Positions 27,901 through 35,276 of a DNA stretch of 38,740 bases are shown piece after piece (the first letter of the stretch is position 1; every line of letters starts with the position of its first letter). Both the position numbers and the translations under genes were made by a program. This DNA is from Bacillota bacterium. GTDB taxonomy: Bacteria > Vulcanimicrobiota > JAJTBE01. The notes under the pieces were generated by a model, which was given only the letters and a program-made list of their open reading frames with translations, was not told the DNA's origin and ran no database searches. The stretch covers positions 1 through 38,740 of the forward strand of contig JAJTBE010000041.1 in assembly GCA_021287065.1 (NCBI GenBank), read 5' to 3'.

Positions 27901-27943
27901 AAAGACTGTGAAAAAAACTTCAGATCAGATTAATCCTCAATAA
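21935..27943 (+). CDS. TamB-like (DUF490/AsmA-superfamily) envelope protein
   Basis: A 2002-residue protein. It has a cytoplasmic basic start, one N-terminal membrane helix (about residues 22-40), then a long series of short beta-rich segments of AsmA type (FDFQDFSISASQISMTEP opens it; many GxxxxSPxxxG steps such as GTASSPLLSGNLSLKNATV). The last 300 or so residues carry the TamB/DUF490 signature: GTLQFPFLRNPFRVSKGEV, PILALEAST, YSREEILELLVSNAL and a beta-barrel-facing end, closing in KKKKKTVKK. TamB family proteins form a hydrophobic groove across the periplasm for phospholipid transport and help outer-membrane assembly. The length exceeds Escherichia coli TamB (about 1260). The start could also be ATG 21950. 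The 3' end overlaps the convergent ABC gene by 14 bases. Confidence 0.85.
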   Translation: MGLDEMSKDKKQPAKWSKIKKVFLVTGILLFVAILAFLPFSKGIAKQQIKTAINKSLRGSFDFQDFSISASQISMTEPVMTSKGGQKWIAAEKITVSINLLKALNPSSWEKSLTSIEVAKPYVVLATDKKGKFNLDGFFIPGEPKPVEKPGRELAFDCPVYLSEGTVHYSDSRDKHRISASTKDVKGSFHFYSIKNLQVDLHATTEEEDAVLDIKGRIIPETFGIYLNVKGRGLTASKWGNYIAGASPHRLTGGRINLNANLASKNIYSSPNMLESIDITGRIFVDRCSFETPLLQDQIKNIEGKILLTKDTLTVEKLKAVYRNTPLTVGGGITGLLKPKLRVFVNTKSLPLATIIDEGYKGAEKLKTKGTLAIDTAVSGMYDSPEVKSTINAKKISIEGEEFSDCLASFEYFKNTISFELRNALFSGGNISGSGWINIEDNRLGMLEFHGRNTDIGRLVRKFAPGQRLTAISDFDVRIIGTPSDPLVLGTSSVSGLSYSDKNIGSGSANFIFGDGSVVLSDIVVHTPGGVLISPGGYVDLKDKMLDFSVSTRDFNVPASWLPSGMSISARTTAKARILGGFEAPIVTADIADTNLVYNGKPINNISGSFIFNNNTISLRQFEGDLAGSPFRMSGWFNLNKGLAGQAVFDIHNTRLSNLAVVNPYFGTLNSSKTINLSGMITGENNQFGWGISGRGELGNLAAFGSIRNTSGTGFSANVMGWNTDLNEFISPENYKYIQPGNSNFVIMAKGSPSAFRAYYLVSLENGKTMGLPVNKGRGIIRYSSGKITLADNHWEGFYSAPGRDRRVSIIDDDYNLSTYWGFDSNPDRVTTPFARMYFLPYVLEGAVFTRNGWQASMVKPVVFRKDALPGEEMQPIDGLPVMWLSMRQLRRNTDGGFPQSVSFRNTLPGDKSENLPVFSTWVDGSIDLNRKTLALNVKSREMDTGFIMKKLDLSGQGVSIKKIRKDLSLKNIEGTANLDGKILGYWNSPMWKGSFTIQDGILDHEAFAFNSDFSVDKKGLDIRNFDYKESVGSYCGSGKIDFSKEMPLNLTINAAGGKLENLIARSPFKDVKARGTLWGKIQINGTASSPLLSGNLSLKNATVLNMPVYEANADLKSTTDSFTLKNLYAKTDGSEITGEGSLKGQNIDFTFKSDKLNLSTLEYLDPELPKMKGEASAFVKLSGTKSSPVADIQMSTGEFTVKKHPFRKAGGRIHWGNHTLSLEKFTLEGIESYWKLDGGIYFPKGTSPLDKAAWDVADKDAPVLNIKSEVKNWSLANVLDINDSPFKDIMDGKIEGEFELSGSMSRPEFKLGLRLKDGIIAGNVFNTFDSFITYRPGLLDINRIEYIAPKSHALITGQIDEEKDLFNINADAEDMPVEMLHPFIPGIRMLKGKIQTITKITGDLRTPELMSDTRLTNGSFGIVEFDEAGGNFKSDNGVILFDDMRIRKDKHAISFAGRIPIEINNGQITYPEDMEISTNIDDNSLDTLSLVVPGLADTDGSFKGNLKLTGKYPSFSLTGKTEIKGGRMKLSYMDNYIENINARINFLGKDIDVSSIKGKLGDGDFDVAGKAHISDTETTLDSINMHLNGSNLAVLIPGLIKGKVDASLSVTGSLMRPIIGGSTRKMENYIGISNATISLPDEKFKQLASLQPAVPKKKESTTTDFLLHGIDWWDYDKGKNAATAKSEQPLISPVKQEKQESFMPEIRNLVVRIGTDVWLDFKGLFIKSDGNVHISFHPSNGSDIDGKISFSRGTLQFPFLRNPFRVSKGEVIFEENASGGGLNPILALEASTYASSVEIFMDYRGTLDDLKDSFEHNKSNIAGLNLYSYPAYSREEILELLVSNALVGVPSLTSNQNTGLHSNLEGTAVNMLANYMQGLLLTPITRQFGRAFSLSEIFFEMGVSGTWNLRISKALDAKERFFLTYSQTKAIQGQTTGIWGIEYKYKPGMRLRLESYEGAMTGSIQGQIQFDGTKEFFRELFNIVKKKKKTVKKTSDQINPQ

Positions 27944-28706
27944 ATTCGCCATTTTCCGACAGTTTGCCATCTGAGAGGATTTTTTCCGCTATGCTTCTGT
28001 TCACAACCTTTTCATCGGAGAGAAGTTTGCCGTCGCGAAGGGATATGATTCTTTTGGCATAAGAAGAAATGTCAGGTTCGTGAGTTACCATAAGAATGGT
28101 AATACCCTTTTCATCGTTGAGTTTCTGGAAAATATTCATAATTTCGATACTTGTTTTGGTATCGAGGTTTCCGGTAGGTTCGTCCGCAAGAATAAGCGGC
28201 GGATCGTTAACGAGGGAACGGGCTATGGCAACACGCTGCTGCTCGCCGCCGGACATCTGGGAAGGCACATGATGGGTTCTTTTACCAAGACCAACAGACT
28301 CAAGAGCTTTTGCAGCCCGCTTTTCCCTTTCCAGACTATCAAATTTTTCCGAATAAAGCATAGGAAGTTCAACATTTTCTATTGCAGTTGTTCTTGCAAG
28401 CAGATTAAACCCCTGAAACACAAATCCGATTTTCAGGTTTCTGATTCCGGCAAGTTCATCTTTTGTCATTTTCGAAACATCAATATTATCAAGAAGATAA
28501 ATGCCTGAGCTGGGAGTATCAAGACAGCCCAGAATATTCATAAATGTTGATTTCCCTGAACCTGAAGGTCCCATAATGGCAACAAAATCGCCCCGTTCAA
28601 CTGTTATGCTGACGCCTCTGAGTGCTCGCACCTTTACTTCGCCCATTATATATGTTTTTACAAGATTTTCTACTTCAAGTAATGCTTTTCCGTTTGATTC
28701 GCTCAT
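27930..28706 (-). CDS. ABC transporter ATP-binding protein, LolD/MacB type
   Basis: A 258-residue ATPase with all motifs: Walker [10 protein letters not shown] (residues 46-54), Q-loop VFQGFNLL, signature [15 protein letters not shown], Walker [13 protein letters not shown] and switch His in VTHEPDI. The opening [20 protein letters not shown] and the GNLD ending of Walker B place it in the MacB/LolD/FtsE-like group that powers mechanotransmission permeases. No FtsX/MacB-type permease is adjacent in the window: the genes upstream in the same direction encode a DUF4127 protein and a lipoprotein. About 25 extra C-terminal acidic residues are present. Possible tasks are lipoprotein release or export (family knowledge); the partner is unknown. 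Confidence 0.9.
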   Translation of the reverse strand: MSESNGKALLEVENLVKTYIMGEVKVRALRGVSITVERGDFVAIMGPSGSGKSTFMNILGCLDTPSSGIYLLDNIDVSKMTKDELAGIRNLKIGFVFQGFNLLARTTAIENVELPMLYSEKFDSLEREKRAAKALESVGLGKRTHHVPSQMSGGEQQRVAIARSLVNDPPLILADEPTGNLDTKTSIEIMNIFQKLNDEKGITILMVTHEPDISSYAKRIISLRDGKLLSDEKVVNRSIAEKILSDGKLSENGEFIED

Positions 28707-28748
28707 TGTATTCCTGCTTTGCTAATCCGGATATCTGCAAACGGGACT

Positions 28749-30344
28749 TTACACCCCGGGCTTTCCGGTTATTTTTAATTCCGCTTTTGTCGGTATGTCT
28801 ATTTCAAACAGCCTGTGAAATGGAAAAACCACAGGACCGGCTTTTATTTCCGCCTTTGTCGCATAAGGGTTGGCAGGCAGCTTCACTAAAAACCGGAAAC
28901 TGTTATCACTCATTATATTGTCGCTTTCAGCAGATTTTTCATTCCCATTCCCCTTTTTGGGTATTAATTCGATACCAAGTTCATTCAGGTTCTGCTCAAG
29001 GGCTTTCACAGTCTTTTCAACGGCTTCCCTTTCCTGCTCCGGAGTCATTACAGAAAGACTGTATGCGGGAATCCCGGTCTGTTCCGCAAGCTGAAGATGA
29101 ATGTTGCAAAGATAAATGTAGTCGGTGAGAAGCCTCTCGTAGAGGAAGGATGTGTGTTCGGTATATGACTGCCTGTCTTTACAGCTAAGCCTGGCAAACC
29201 CCTCGCAAAGAGTGGTTCCGAGAGCATTGGTTCCCATTCCCCATGTGGCATAACCGGCTAAACCGGGAAACAAGCCTGCCCGCCAGATTTTTTTGAAGAA
29301 AACCGCTCTTTCGGTCCTTGCGGAAATATCACCAAGAGCAACAGGTTTGTCTGTGCGCAGCTCTTTGATTTTTGCAGTGAAATCCTCCATGCTTCTGCCT
29401 GAAGAGGGATGGTTTACCGCCAGAACAAGATCCGCCAGCGAAGGCTGATAGACAACTTCCGCACCTACAGCTTCCACCATATCCAGAGCCACGCTCATAA
29501 CCGGAGTAGCGCTGTAACGGTCGATTTTCATCCTTGCCGATGTTATATCCCTGTATTCAATATAAACACATGGTTTCTTTTTCTTTGTGGAATTTATATA
29601 CCTTGTAAAGAGAACCATTGCGGATTCGTCGATTCCCAGCCTGATTCTGTCCACATCTGAAATCAGGACTTTTGCCTCAAGTTTGTTCTCAGCTATAATC
29701 TTCTTCATTATGGCAATTTCACTGACCTGTCTGGAAATATCCGTTACATCGTCGCCGGAAATACTCAGAAAATCGATAACACCGGATTTTACAAATTCCA
29801 GAAGTCTGGCGTTTACAAGAAAATTACGATCCCTGTTTTCCGCTTCCCGTCTTGGTATGCTTGAGAATACCAGAATTTTGATATGGGGATATTTCTTACG
29901 GATAATTTTCAGAAGATTAACCTGATTTAAAGCCTGCAGAATGGTCATCGGGCTGTGTCTTGATTCCAGAAGGCCGCCGTAAACAAGGGAATCAGCGGAA
30001 AGAATCAGAATGGCGCACCGGCTGTCCAGATTATTATTGAGCCAGTACCAGCAATCCCAGTTCTTTTTAAAAGACTGGTCATAATCATTGATATTCCCCA
30101 TAATTGCCCTCGGAGGCATAATGGGTTCGTAGCCATGAATCTTTACAATACGGCCTATATAGTCATAGGTCTGGTTTCTGCCGTCCAGTGGAAGAATCAC
30201 TATCCGCCTGCAAAGAGCGCCGGTCTTGCCGCAGGATTCTCTGCTGCTTTTATTTTGTGCGGAAAAGCTTTTCTGAATCAGCATCAATCCCATAATCATA
30301 ATCAGAACTATGGTCAGGGGAATTTTTCCGTAAAATCTATTCAT
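28749..30344 (-). CDS. DUF4127 family exported protein
   Basis: ATG 30344 is chosen over 30446 because it starts a signal sequence (MNRFYGKIPLTIVLIMIMGL, cut near SFSA) and avoids overlap with the previous gene, leaving 13 bases between. The 531-residue product matches DUF4127: RIVILPLDGRNQTYDYIGR, ALILSADSLVYGGLLESR-like segment (here AILILSADSLVYGGLLESR), VFSSIPRREAE, and the later AGYATWGMGTNALGTTL. The family's function is unknown; members look like secreted or surface proteins of Firmicutes and other anaerobes. It lies in a minus-strand run: GT39-like, lipoprotein, this gene, ABC ATPase. Confidence 0.85.
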   Translation of the reverse strand: MNRFYGKIPLTIVLIMIMGLMLIQKSFSAQNKSSRESCGKTGALCRRIVILPLDGRNQTYDYIGRIVKIHGYEPIMPPRAIMGNINDYDQSFKKNWDCWYWLNNNLDSRCAILILSADSLVYGGLLESRHSPMTILQALNQVNLLKIIRKKYPHIKILVFSSIPRREAENRDRNFLVNARLLEFVKSGVIDFLSISGDDVTDISRQVSEIAIMKKIIAENKLEAKVLISDVDRIRLGIDESAMVLFTRYINSTKKKKPCVYIEYRDITSARMKIDRYSATPVMSVALDMVEAVGAEVVYQPSLADLVLAVNHPSSGRSMEDFTAKIKELRTDKPVALGDISARTERAVFFKKIWRAGLFPGLAGYATWGMGTNALGTTLCEGFARLSCKDRQSYTEHTSFLYERLLTDYIYLCNIHLQLAEQTGIPAYSLSVMTPEQEREAVEKTVKALEQNLNELGIELIPKKGNGNEKSAESDNIMSDNSFRFLVKLPANPYATKAEIKAGPVVFPFHRLFEIDIPTKAELKITGKPGV

Positions 30345-30357
30345 ACCCGCACCCGCC

Positions 30358-30999
30358 TTAATACCGAAAATCTTCGGAATCTGATTTGACGGATGGTGGA
30401 GCTGTTTTTTCTTTTTTTTCCCTTCTGATAAGGAAAAATACTGCAATCGCCACTATTATGAAAGTTACAACCACAAAACCGATTCCCACCATCGACGGTG
30501 TTGAAACCGTAAGGGATTCTGCGGTGAGAGGCGTGCCTTCGTAAATGGTTTCCCATTTCACATAATTGCCGATACGGGTCTGGGCGTTGGTGGTTGTAAC
30601 CCAGCCAGGCATTATAACTTCCAGCTCCCTGATGGAAACATTATCCATAAACTGGTTTAAATAACGGAATTTCCATTTCCCGTTTTCTTTTTTCAGATAT
30701 ATGTTCTGCCTCGGAGAAAGGAGGCGGCTAATCATTATTACCCTGTTTTTGCCTTCCTTCTTTTCACTGACTATCGCCTTTGGTTCTTCTTTCTTTATAC
30801 CTTCCATTACAGCACCAAAGCTGTTGTTGGCATCACTGTCCATAGGGTAAAGTTTGAAAAGAACATCGGCGCCGCCGTCCTCGAAGAATACAATTTTGCC
30901 GTCTGCCTGCCATTTTCCCATATTACAGGAGCAGAGAAAAAGAAGCACAGCCAGCAAAACCGGCAAAGCTATGAGTTTTGAAAAATTTTTCTCTTTCAT
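30358..30999 (-). CDS. Lipoprotein with C-terminal membrane anchor (LppM-like layout)
   Basis: A 213-residue product. A lipoprotein signal ends LFLCSC, giving Cys25 as the lipidated residue; GGAGG precedes ATG 30999. The body (about 26-165) is beta-rich, with KIVFFEDGGADVLFKLYPMD at its start and a conserved-looking RELEVIMPGWVTTTNAQ near its end. A second membrane helix lies at about 170-190 (GIGFVVVTFIIVAIAVFFLI), followed by a basic cytoplasmic tail RREKKEK. Lipid anchor at one end and transmembrane helix at the other is the layout of LppM-like proteins, but identity by sequence is not clear to me. Same operon as the DUF4127 gene. Confidence 0.7.
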   Translation of the reverse strand: MKEKNFSKLIALPVLLAVLLFLCSCNMGKWQADGKIVFFEDGGADVLFKLYPMDSDANNSFGAVMEGIKKEEPKAIVSEKKEGKNRVIMISRLLSPRQNIYLKKENGKWKFRYLNQFMDNVSIRELEVIMPGWVTTTNAQTRIGNYVKWETIYEGTPLTAESLTVSTPSMVGIGFVVVTFIIVAIAVFFLIRREKKEKTAPPSVKSDSEDFRY

Positions 31000-31072
31000 A
31001 AGCCTCCGCCAAACATCCCTGCATCCCCTAAATCAGACAGGCTCAACCGCAACCGGATTTCCTGCGGTCCTT

Positions 31073-32551
31073 TTAAATCCAGTTTTTGAAGATATTAAGC
31101 TTCATCAGATAGTCAAAGTAGTGCTGGGGTATTGGTATTCCGGTGAGAATGGGGTAAAAGAACCCTAAGAAGGCAACAAGGCCCACACAGTAGATAACAA
31201 TCGATGTAACGCCGATTTTGTTGTCCCGCAGGTCGTTGAGGGTTTCCGTAAGACCGAGCGCCATAAAAGGCACGCAGGGCATCATATAATAGAAGAATCC
31301 GCCCTTGAAATGCCACCCCTGATAAGATGAGAACGAGGACAACCAGAAGAGATATAACGGCAGGTATCCGCACAGAATAAAGACAACCCTGTTGTCCTTA
31401 TCCTTAAACCCGCGGTAAATCATATCAAGCAAAACAGGAATAAAGCTCCACCAGAACAGTAAACTGCCAATGGCAACAATTCCATGAAGCATGCCTGTTA
31501 CGGGGTCTTTTGTCCATTCATACCAGATGGGCCTGTGAACAATGGGCCACTGCCACATCTGTGAAAGGTAAGGGTGTGTGAATTTTTCCGTATAGTGGAA
31601 CTTGAAAGTACGTTTGTATGTAATTCTGTCTTTGTATTGACTCATAAGTTCTGAAATATAAGGTTTCTGCTTGGCGCGCTGGGGATCTTCCGCATACTGC
31701 TTCTTCAACTGACCTGCCATTCTCACGAATACAGGCACATGACTCAGAACAAAAACTCCAAGCAGCACAGCAGTAAAAAGGGCAATCATCTGAATCATAT
31801 ATCCCGCTGATTTCAGAAGGTGTTTTCTGTTTTCCCTGATATGCATAAACAACGCATAAAGGAAAGCTCCGCCCACACCTGCGATAGCACTGATTTTCAC
31901 CGCAACCGCACAACCTAAAAACACAGCGGAGAGAATCAGATATTTGACAGGCCTGACCCGTTCATTTTCCTTACTCAGAACAGGGGGCTGATCATAATAC
32001 ATATAGATAAAATAGTAGCCAAACAGTATAAATGCAGCTATGTAGATATCAAGAGTAGCTATCCTGCTCTGCACAATGTGCAGAAAGTCAATGGCAAGCA
32101 ATGATGAAGCCATAATAGGGGCGAACCGGTTTTTGAACATAGCCAGTGCAAGAAGATAGACACAAACAATCATCAGAAGGCCGAATACCACTGAACCCGC
32201 TCTCCATCCAAGAGGATAATCGCCGTAAATCTTTATGAAGAATGCAATAATCATCTTGGCAAGGGGCGGGTGGATATCGTTTCTGTCAACTGCTCCGTCT
32301 TTCAGAAAATCATTAGCCGCCGGCACATAGTGAACTTCATCAAAATATACAGCTTTGGGATAATCGAGGCCATAGATTCTCAATCCAAGTGAAATTACGA
32401 TAATAATCAGCAAAATCATCAGATCAAGCCGATCAAATTTTATATGGGAATCAAGTTTAACCTTTGTATCTCCCTTGATAACTGCTTCGCCGTTCCCCGG
32501 AATATCGGGACCGGCTGTATTTTCAACTTTATTTCTGTCTTTCTTAGCCAC
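31073..32551 (-). CDS. GT39/PMT-like dolichyl/polyprenyl-phosphate mannosyltransferase
   Basis: A 492-residue integral membrane glycosyltransferase. After a 40-residue hydrophilic N-terminus come about ten membrane segments. The first periplasmic loop has YPKAVYFDEVHYVPAANDF with the acidic pair Asp71-Glu72 and HPPLAK at 94-99, the hallmark of protein O-mannosyltransferases (PMT, GT39). Such enzymes move mannose from a polyprenyl-phosphate carrier to Ser/Thr of exported proteins. The start is GTG (32551), with GGAAAGG upstream. Downstream genes in the same direction encode exported proteins that could be substrates (inference). The C-terminal part is shorter than in eukaryotic PMTs and lacks MIR repeats. 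Confidence 0.85.
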   Translation of the reverse strand: MAKKDRNKVENTAGPDIPGNGEAVIKGDTKVKLDSHIKFDRLDLMILLIIIVISLGLRIYGLDYPKAVYFDEVHYVPAANDFLKDGAVDRNDIHPPLAKMIIAFFIKIYGDYPLGWRAGSVVFGLLMIVCVYLLALAMFKNRFAPIMASSLLAIDFLHIVQSRIATLDIYIAAFILFGYYFIYMYYDQPPVLSKENERVRPVKYLILSAVFLGCAVAVKISAIAGVGGAFLYALFMHIRENRKHLLKSAGYMIQMIALFTAVLLGVFVLSHVPVFVRMAGQLKKQYAEDPQRAKQKPYISELMSQYKDRITYKRTFKFHYTEKFTHPYLSQMWQWPIVHRPIWYEWTKDPVTGMLHGIVAIGSLLFWWSFIPVLLDMIYRGFKDKDNRVVFILCGYLPLYLFWLSSFSSYQGWHFKGGFFYYMMPCVPFMALGLTETLNDLRDNKIGVTSIVIYCVGLVAFLGFFYPILTGIPIPQHYFDYLMKLNIFKNWI

Positions 32552-32696
32552 TGTTCAGCCTTTCCAAAAAGCAATAATTTCGCCGTTTATTCTGCACAAA
32601 AACAAAATAACCTGTTAAAGGGTTTAATAATAAAACCTCCGTGTAGTTTTTCACACTGATTTCACAGCATGTCCGGCATACACTTGCAAGTCTGTT

Positions 32697-32755
32697 ATAA
32701 AAACAGAAATACCGGAGATTTTCCGATATGTATTTACGGCAGTCTCCGGTATTTC
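32697..32755 (-). terminator. Terminator after the PilB-like paralogue
   Basis: Exact 13-base arms GAAATACCGGAGA (32706-32718) and TCTCCGGTATTTC (32743-32755) enclose 24 bases. On the minus strand the stem is followed by TGTTTTTATAAC. It lies about 50 bases after the PilB-like gene and ahead of the GT39-like gene. Confidence 0.8.
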
Positions 32756-32802
32756 CTGTCATATAAAGAAAAAATGGGCATCAAATATTGTAAAAATCTG
32801 CT

Positions 32803-34047
32803 TTACACACAAGCGCATCGGATAGCTTCCTCCAGAGTTGTCTCTCCGTTAAGGGCTTTTTTTATGGCAGCTTTCCTCAAAGTGGGATATCCCAGGGATT
32901 TAAATTTTTCCCGCATTTCAGCAAGGCCCGGTTTTTTAGCGATAAATTCCCTGATTTCCACAGTTCCGGGGAGTATTTCATAAACAGCCATTCTGCCGCG
33001 ATATCCGGTTCCCCGGCATTTCTCACAGCCTGCACCCCGCCATACATGGGTTACACTGTCAGGATTCTCAACATCTTCCCGGATTCGATCTATTACTTCC
33101 CTGCTGATGGAAACTTTCTGCTTGCAGTCGGGGCATATTTTTCTGAAAAGCCTCTGGGAAATAATACCTTCGATACACATGGAAACCAGATAGGGTTCCA
33201 TCCCCATTTCAAACATACTGTGTATTGCGTAGGCAGTATCCGAAGAATTGAGCTGAAGCATTATCAGATGCCCCGTCAGTGCTGCCTGCAGCGCCATAGA
33301 GGCGGTGTCCCTGTCGGGAACCCCCGCAAGGAATATAATATCGGGATCCTGTCTCATCAGGGCTTTCAAAGCTCTGTAATAATTGAAATCCCCCTCAGAA
33401 TCCACATTGGACTGAACAACGCCGTCGATGGTAAATTCCACAGGTTCTTCAAGAGTAACTATATGACAGCGGTTTTCAGTCTGTTTTGCAAGGAGGGAAA
33501 GTGCAGCATAAACAGTGCTTGTTTTTCCGCTGCCTGTTGGTCCGCAGAAAGCAACCATTCCATAAGGTTTGTTTATTATGCCGGTAATGAGTTCGAGATC
33601 TCTTCCCTCAAGGCCGAGGAGAGATAAATCACCTTTGAGGACGCTGGCGCCGCTGCCGGGATCCAGAACTCTGCACACAAGTTTTTCACCAAAGATGGTG
33701 GGAAAAGTGGAGAGCCTGATGTCCCAGGTTTTCTCTCCGCCTCCTGTTTTATCGGAGCTGAAAAGAATCTTTCCCGTCTGGGGAATATCCGAACCATCCG
33801 GATTCATACCGGCGGATTTCTTAATCACCCGCAGCAGCGCCTGAAGGGAGTCGTTGGTCTGTCGGGATATTACCTGCAAAACACCGTCAACCCGGTATCT
33901 GATATGTGATTCAAACCTGAAGGGTTCGAAATGAATATCGGAAGATCTTTCGGTAATAGCATCAAGAGCGATTCTGGTCCAGAGTTCGTAAGCCAGTTTT
34001 TCTTCTTCATCAGCGGGTGTAAAGGGATGAATCATTGAATTTGTCAT
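32803..34047 (-). CDS. PilB/GspE-family paralogue with altered catalytic residues
   Basis: A 414-residue protein lacking the MshEN domain (it starts at the N2 domain, RSSDIHFEPFRFESHIRYRV). Walker A GPTGSGKTS (169-177) and the zinc site CPDC/CEKC (Cys305, Cys308, Cys341, Cys344) are kept. The catalytic Glu of the Walker B region (GE.RD in PilB) is replaced: DPDIIFLAGVPDRD has Gly242 there. The His box STLHTND reads LQLNSSD, with Asn267 in place of His. The Asp box is LEEPVEF instead of IEDPIEF. ATP binding is likely, hydrolysis doubtful, so it may regulate or cap a hexamer (inference). AGGAGG precedes ATG 34047. It follows an HTH gene by 19 bases. Confidence 0.85.
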   Translation of the reverse strand: MTNSMIHPFTPADEEEKLAYELWTRIALDAITERSSDIHFEPFRFESHIRYRVDGVLQVISRQTNDSLQALLRVIKKSAGMNPDGSDIPQTGKILFSSDKTGGGEKTWDIRLSTFPTIFGEKLVCRVLDPGSGASVLKGDLSLLGLEGRDLELITGIINKPYGMVAFCGPTGSGKTSTVYAALSLLAKQTENRCHIVTLEEPVEFTIDGVVQSNVDSEGDFNYYRALKALMRQDPDIIFLAGVPDRDTASMALQAALTGHLIMLQLNSSDTAYAIHSMFEMGMEPYLVSMCIEGIISQRLFRKICPDCKQKVSISREVIDRIREDVENPDSVTHVWRGAGCEKCRGTGYRGRMAVYEILPGTVEIREFIAKKPGLAEMREKFKSLGYPTLRKAAIKKALNGETTLEEAIRCACV

Positions 34048-34066
34048 GGCACTGCCTCCTCAAAAA

Positions 34067-34321
34067 TTATTCTACACCTATATTTTTCTTCTGCAGACGC
34101 TGACCGAAAAAGTCATTGAGTCTGCGAAGCTCCTTCCGGAGAACCTCCGTTTCCTGATCGGAGGATTCGAGGTATGAAATCAGATCGGATTTGTAAAAGC
34201 GCCATTCCCTGCCCATTTTGAAGCCTTTGACAAGGCCCTGTCCCAGCCATCTGTAGAATGTGGGTTTTGATGTTTTCAGAAAGACCACTGCTTCATCAAG
34301 ATTCAGAATATCCTGTTCCAC
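34067..34321 (-). CDS. Excisionase/BldC-type MerR-like HTH protein
   Basis: The start is set by the ribosome site AAAGGAGG seven bases before GTG 34321, giving 84 residues; a longer frame from 34411 has no ribosome site and adds unstructured sequence. Residues 7-51 (LNLDEAVVFLKTSKPTFYRW, GLVKGFKMGREWRFYKSDLI) are the winged HTH_17/excisionase fold of the BldC/MerR superfamily. A charged helical tail (about 57-80) follows. BldC-type proteins bind head-to-tail on direct repeats; the intergenic region just upstream holds such repeats (34406-34453), so autoregulation and control of the divergent activase are plausible. Downstream is the PilB-like gene in the same operon. Confidence 0.85.
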   Translation of the reverse strand: MEQDILNLDEAVVFLKTSKPTFYRWLGQGLVKGFKMGREWRFYKSDLISYLESSDQETEVLRKELRRLNDFFGQRLQKKNIGVE

Positions 34322-34405
34322 TGTTTGGCCTCCTTTCTTAAAGGGTATTGCATCAGTTTTTGCGAATGTATTGACTGTCAGAGATAAATCTGGCGCTTTA
34401 TTAAT

Positions 34406-34453
34406 TATCATTGTTTATCATTTATTATTATAACTTATCATTATTGATAAGTC
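34406..34453. promoter_or_regulatory. Phased TTATCATT boxes and palindrome in divergent promoter region
   Basis: TTATCATT occurs at 34406, 34416 and 34436, spaced 10 and 20 bases, which puts all three on one DNA face. The last belongs to the palindrome ACTTATCA-TTAT-TGATAAGT (34434-34453). The region lies between the HTH gene (minus) and the activase gene (plus). It is a good candidate operator. Confidence 0.55.
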
Positions 34454-34472
34454 AATACAGGTTTCAACACAA

Positions 34473-35276
34473 ATGAATAAATACTTTATGGGAATCGATG
34501 TAGGGTCTCTCTCTACAGACGGCGTCATTACAGACGAAAACGGCACCATTAAAGGCAGCATCATTCTGCCCACAGGAGCCTCAATCCTCAAAACAATCGC
34601 CCAATGCCGGGAAGAACTGGCCCGGAAATGCGGCATAAGCCCGGAAGAAATAGTAAAAACCGCTTCCACAGGCTACGGAAGGCGCAAAGTTGAATATGCA
34701 GGAGAAATTATCACCGAGATCACAGCTCATGCCCTCGGCGCCCATTATTGCAGCCCGGTGACAAAAACCGTAATCGACATCGGAGGACAGGACACCAAAG
34801 TCATCAAACTCGACTCAAGAGGAAGAGTTAACGATTTTGCTATGAACGACAAATGCGCCGCAGGAACAGGCAGATTTATCGAAGTTATGGCAAGACTTCT
34901 CGAAACCGACCTTGACGGACTCTCCACCCTGGCTTCCAACGCTTCCGAAGCTGCGGAAATCACCAGTACATGCACCGTATTCATAGAATCGGAAATCATC
35001 TCCCTCATTTCGGAAAACGCAGGTCTGGAATGTATCGCCGCCGGTGTTTTCAAGTCAATTGCAGGCAGAATCAGAGCTATGGTTTCAGGTCTTGGCGGAG
35101 AACCGCCCTTTACCCTCACCGGGGGAGTGGCAAAAAACAAGGGAATGGTTGCCGCACTGAAAAAGATTCTGCCCGGAGAGGTTTTTGTGCCTGAAGATCC
35201 CCAGATTGCCGGCGCTCTCGGAGCAGCGGTTTATATTTGCGGAAAACACAAAACAGAACATAGCGAGGCTCAATAA
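34473..35276 (+). CDS. Acyl-CoA dehydratase activase (BcrA/BadF/HgdC family)
   Basis: A 267-residue ASKHA ATPase: phosphate-1 MGIDVGSLSTDGVI, phosphate-2 VIDIGGQDTKVI, adenosine loop TLTGGVAKNKGMV. Cys128 (NDKCAAGTGRF) and Cys167 (STCTVF) are the ligands of the 4Fe-4S cluster bridging the homodimer. Such activators use ATP to inject an electron into 2-hydroxyacyl-CoA dehydratases or benzoyl-CoA reductases, a strictly anaerobic, oxygen-sensitive reaction. The dehydratase subunits (HgdA/HgdB-like) are absent here, so the target is unknown. The start is ATG 34473 after AGG. Its stop abuts the next gene's ATG with no gap. Confidence 0.9.
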   Translation: MNKYFMGIDVGSLSTDGVITDENGTIKGSIILPTGASILKTIAQCREELARKCGISPEEIVKTASTGYGRRKVEYAGEIITEITAHALGAHYCSPVTKTVIDIGGQDTKVIKLDSRGRVNDFAMNDKCAAGTGRFIEVMARLLETDLDGLSTLASNASEAAEITSTCTVFIESEIISLISENAGLECIAAGVFKSIAGRIRAMVSGLGGEPPFTLTGGVAKNKGMVAALKKILPGEVFVPEDPQIAGALGAAVYICGKHKTEHSEAQ

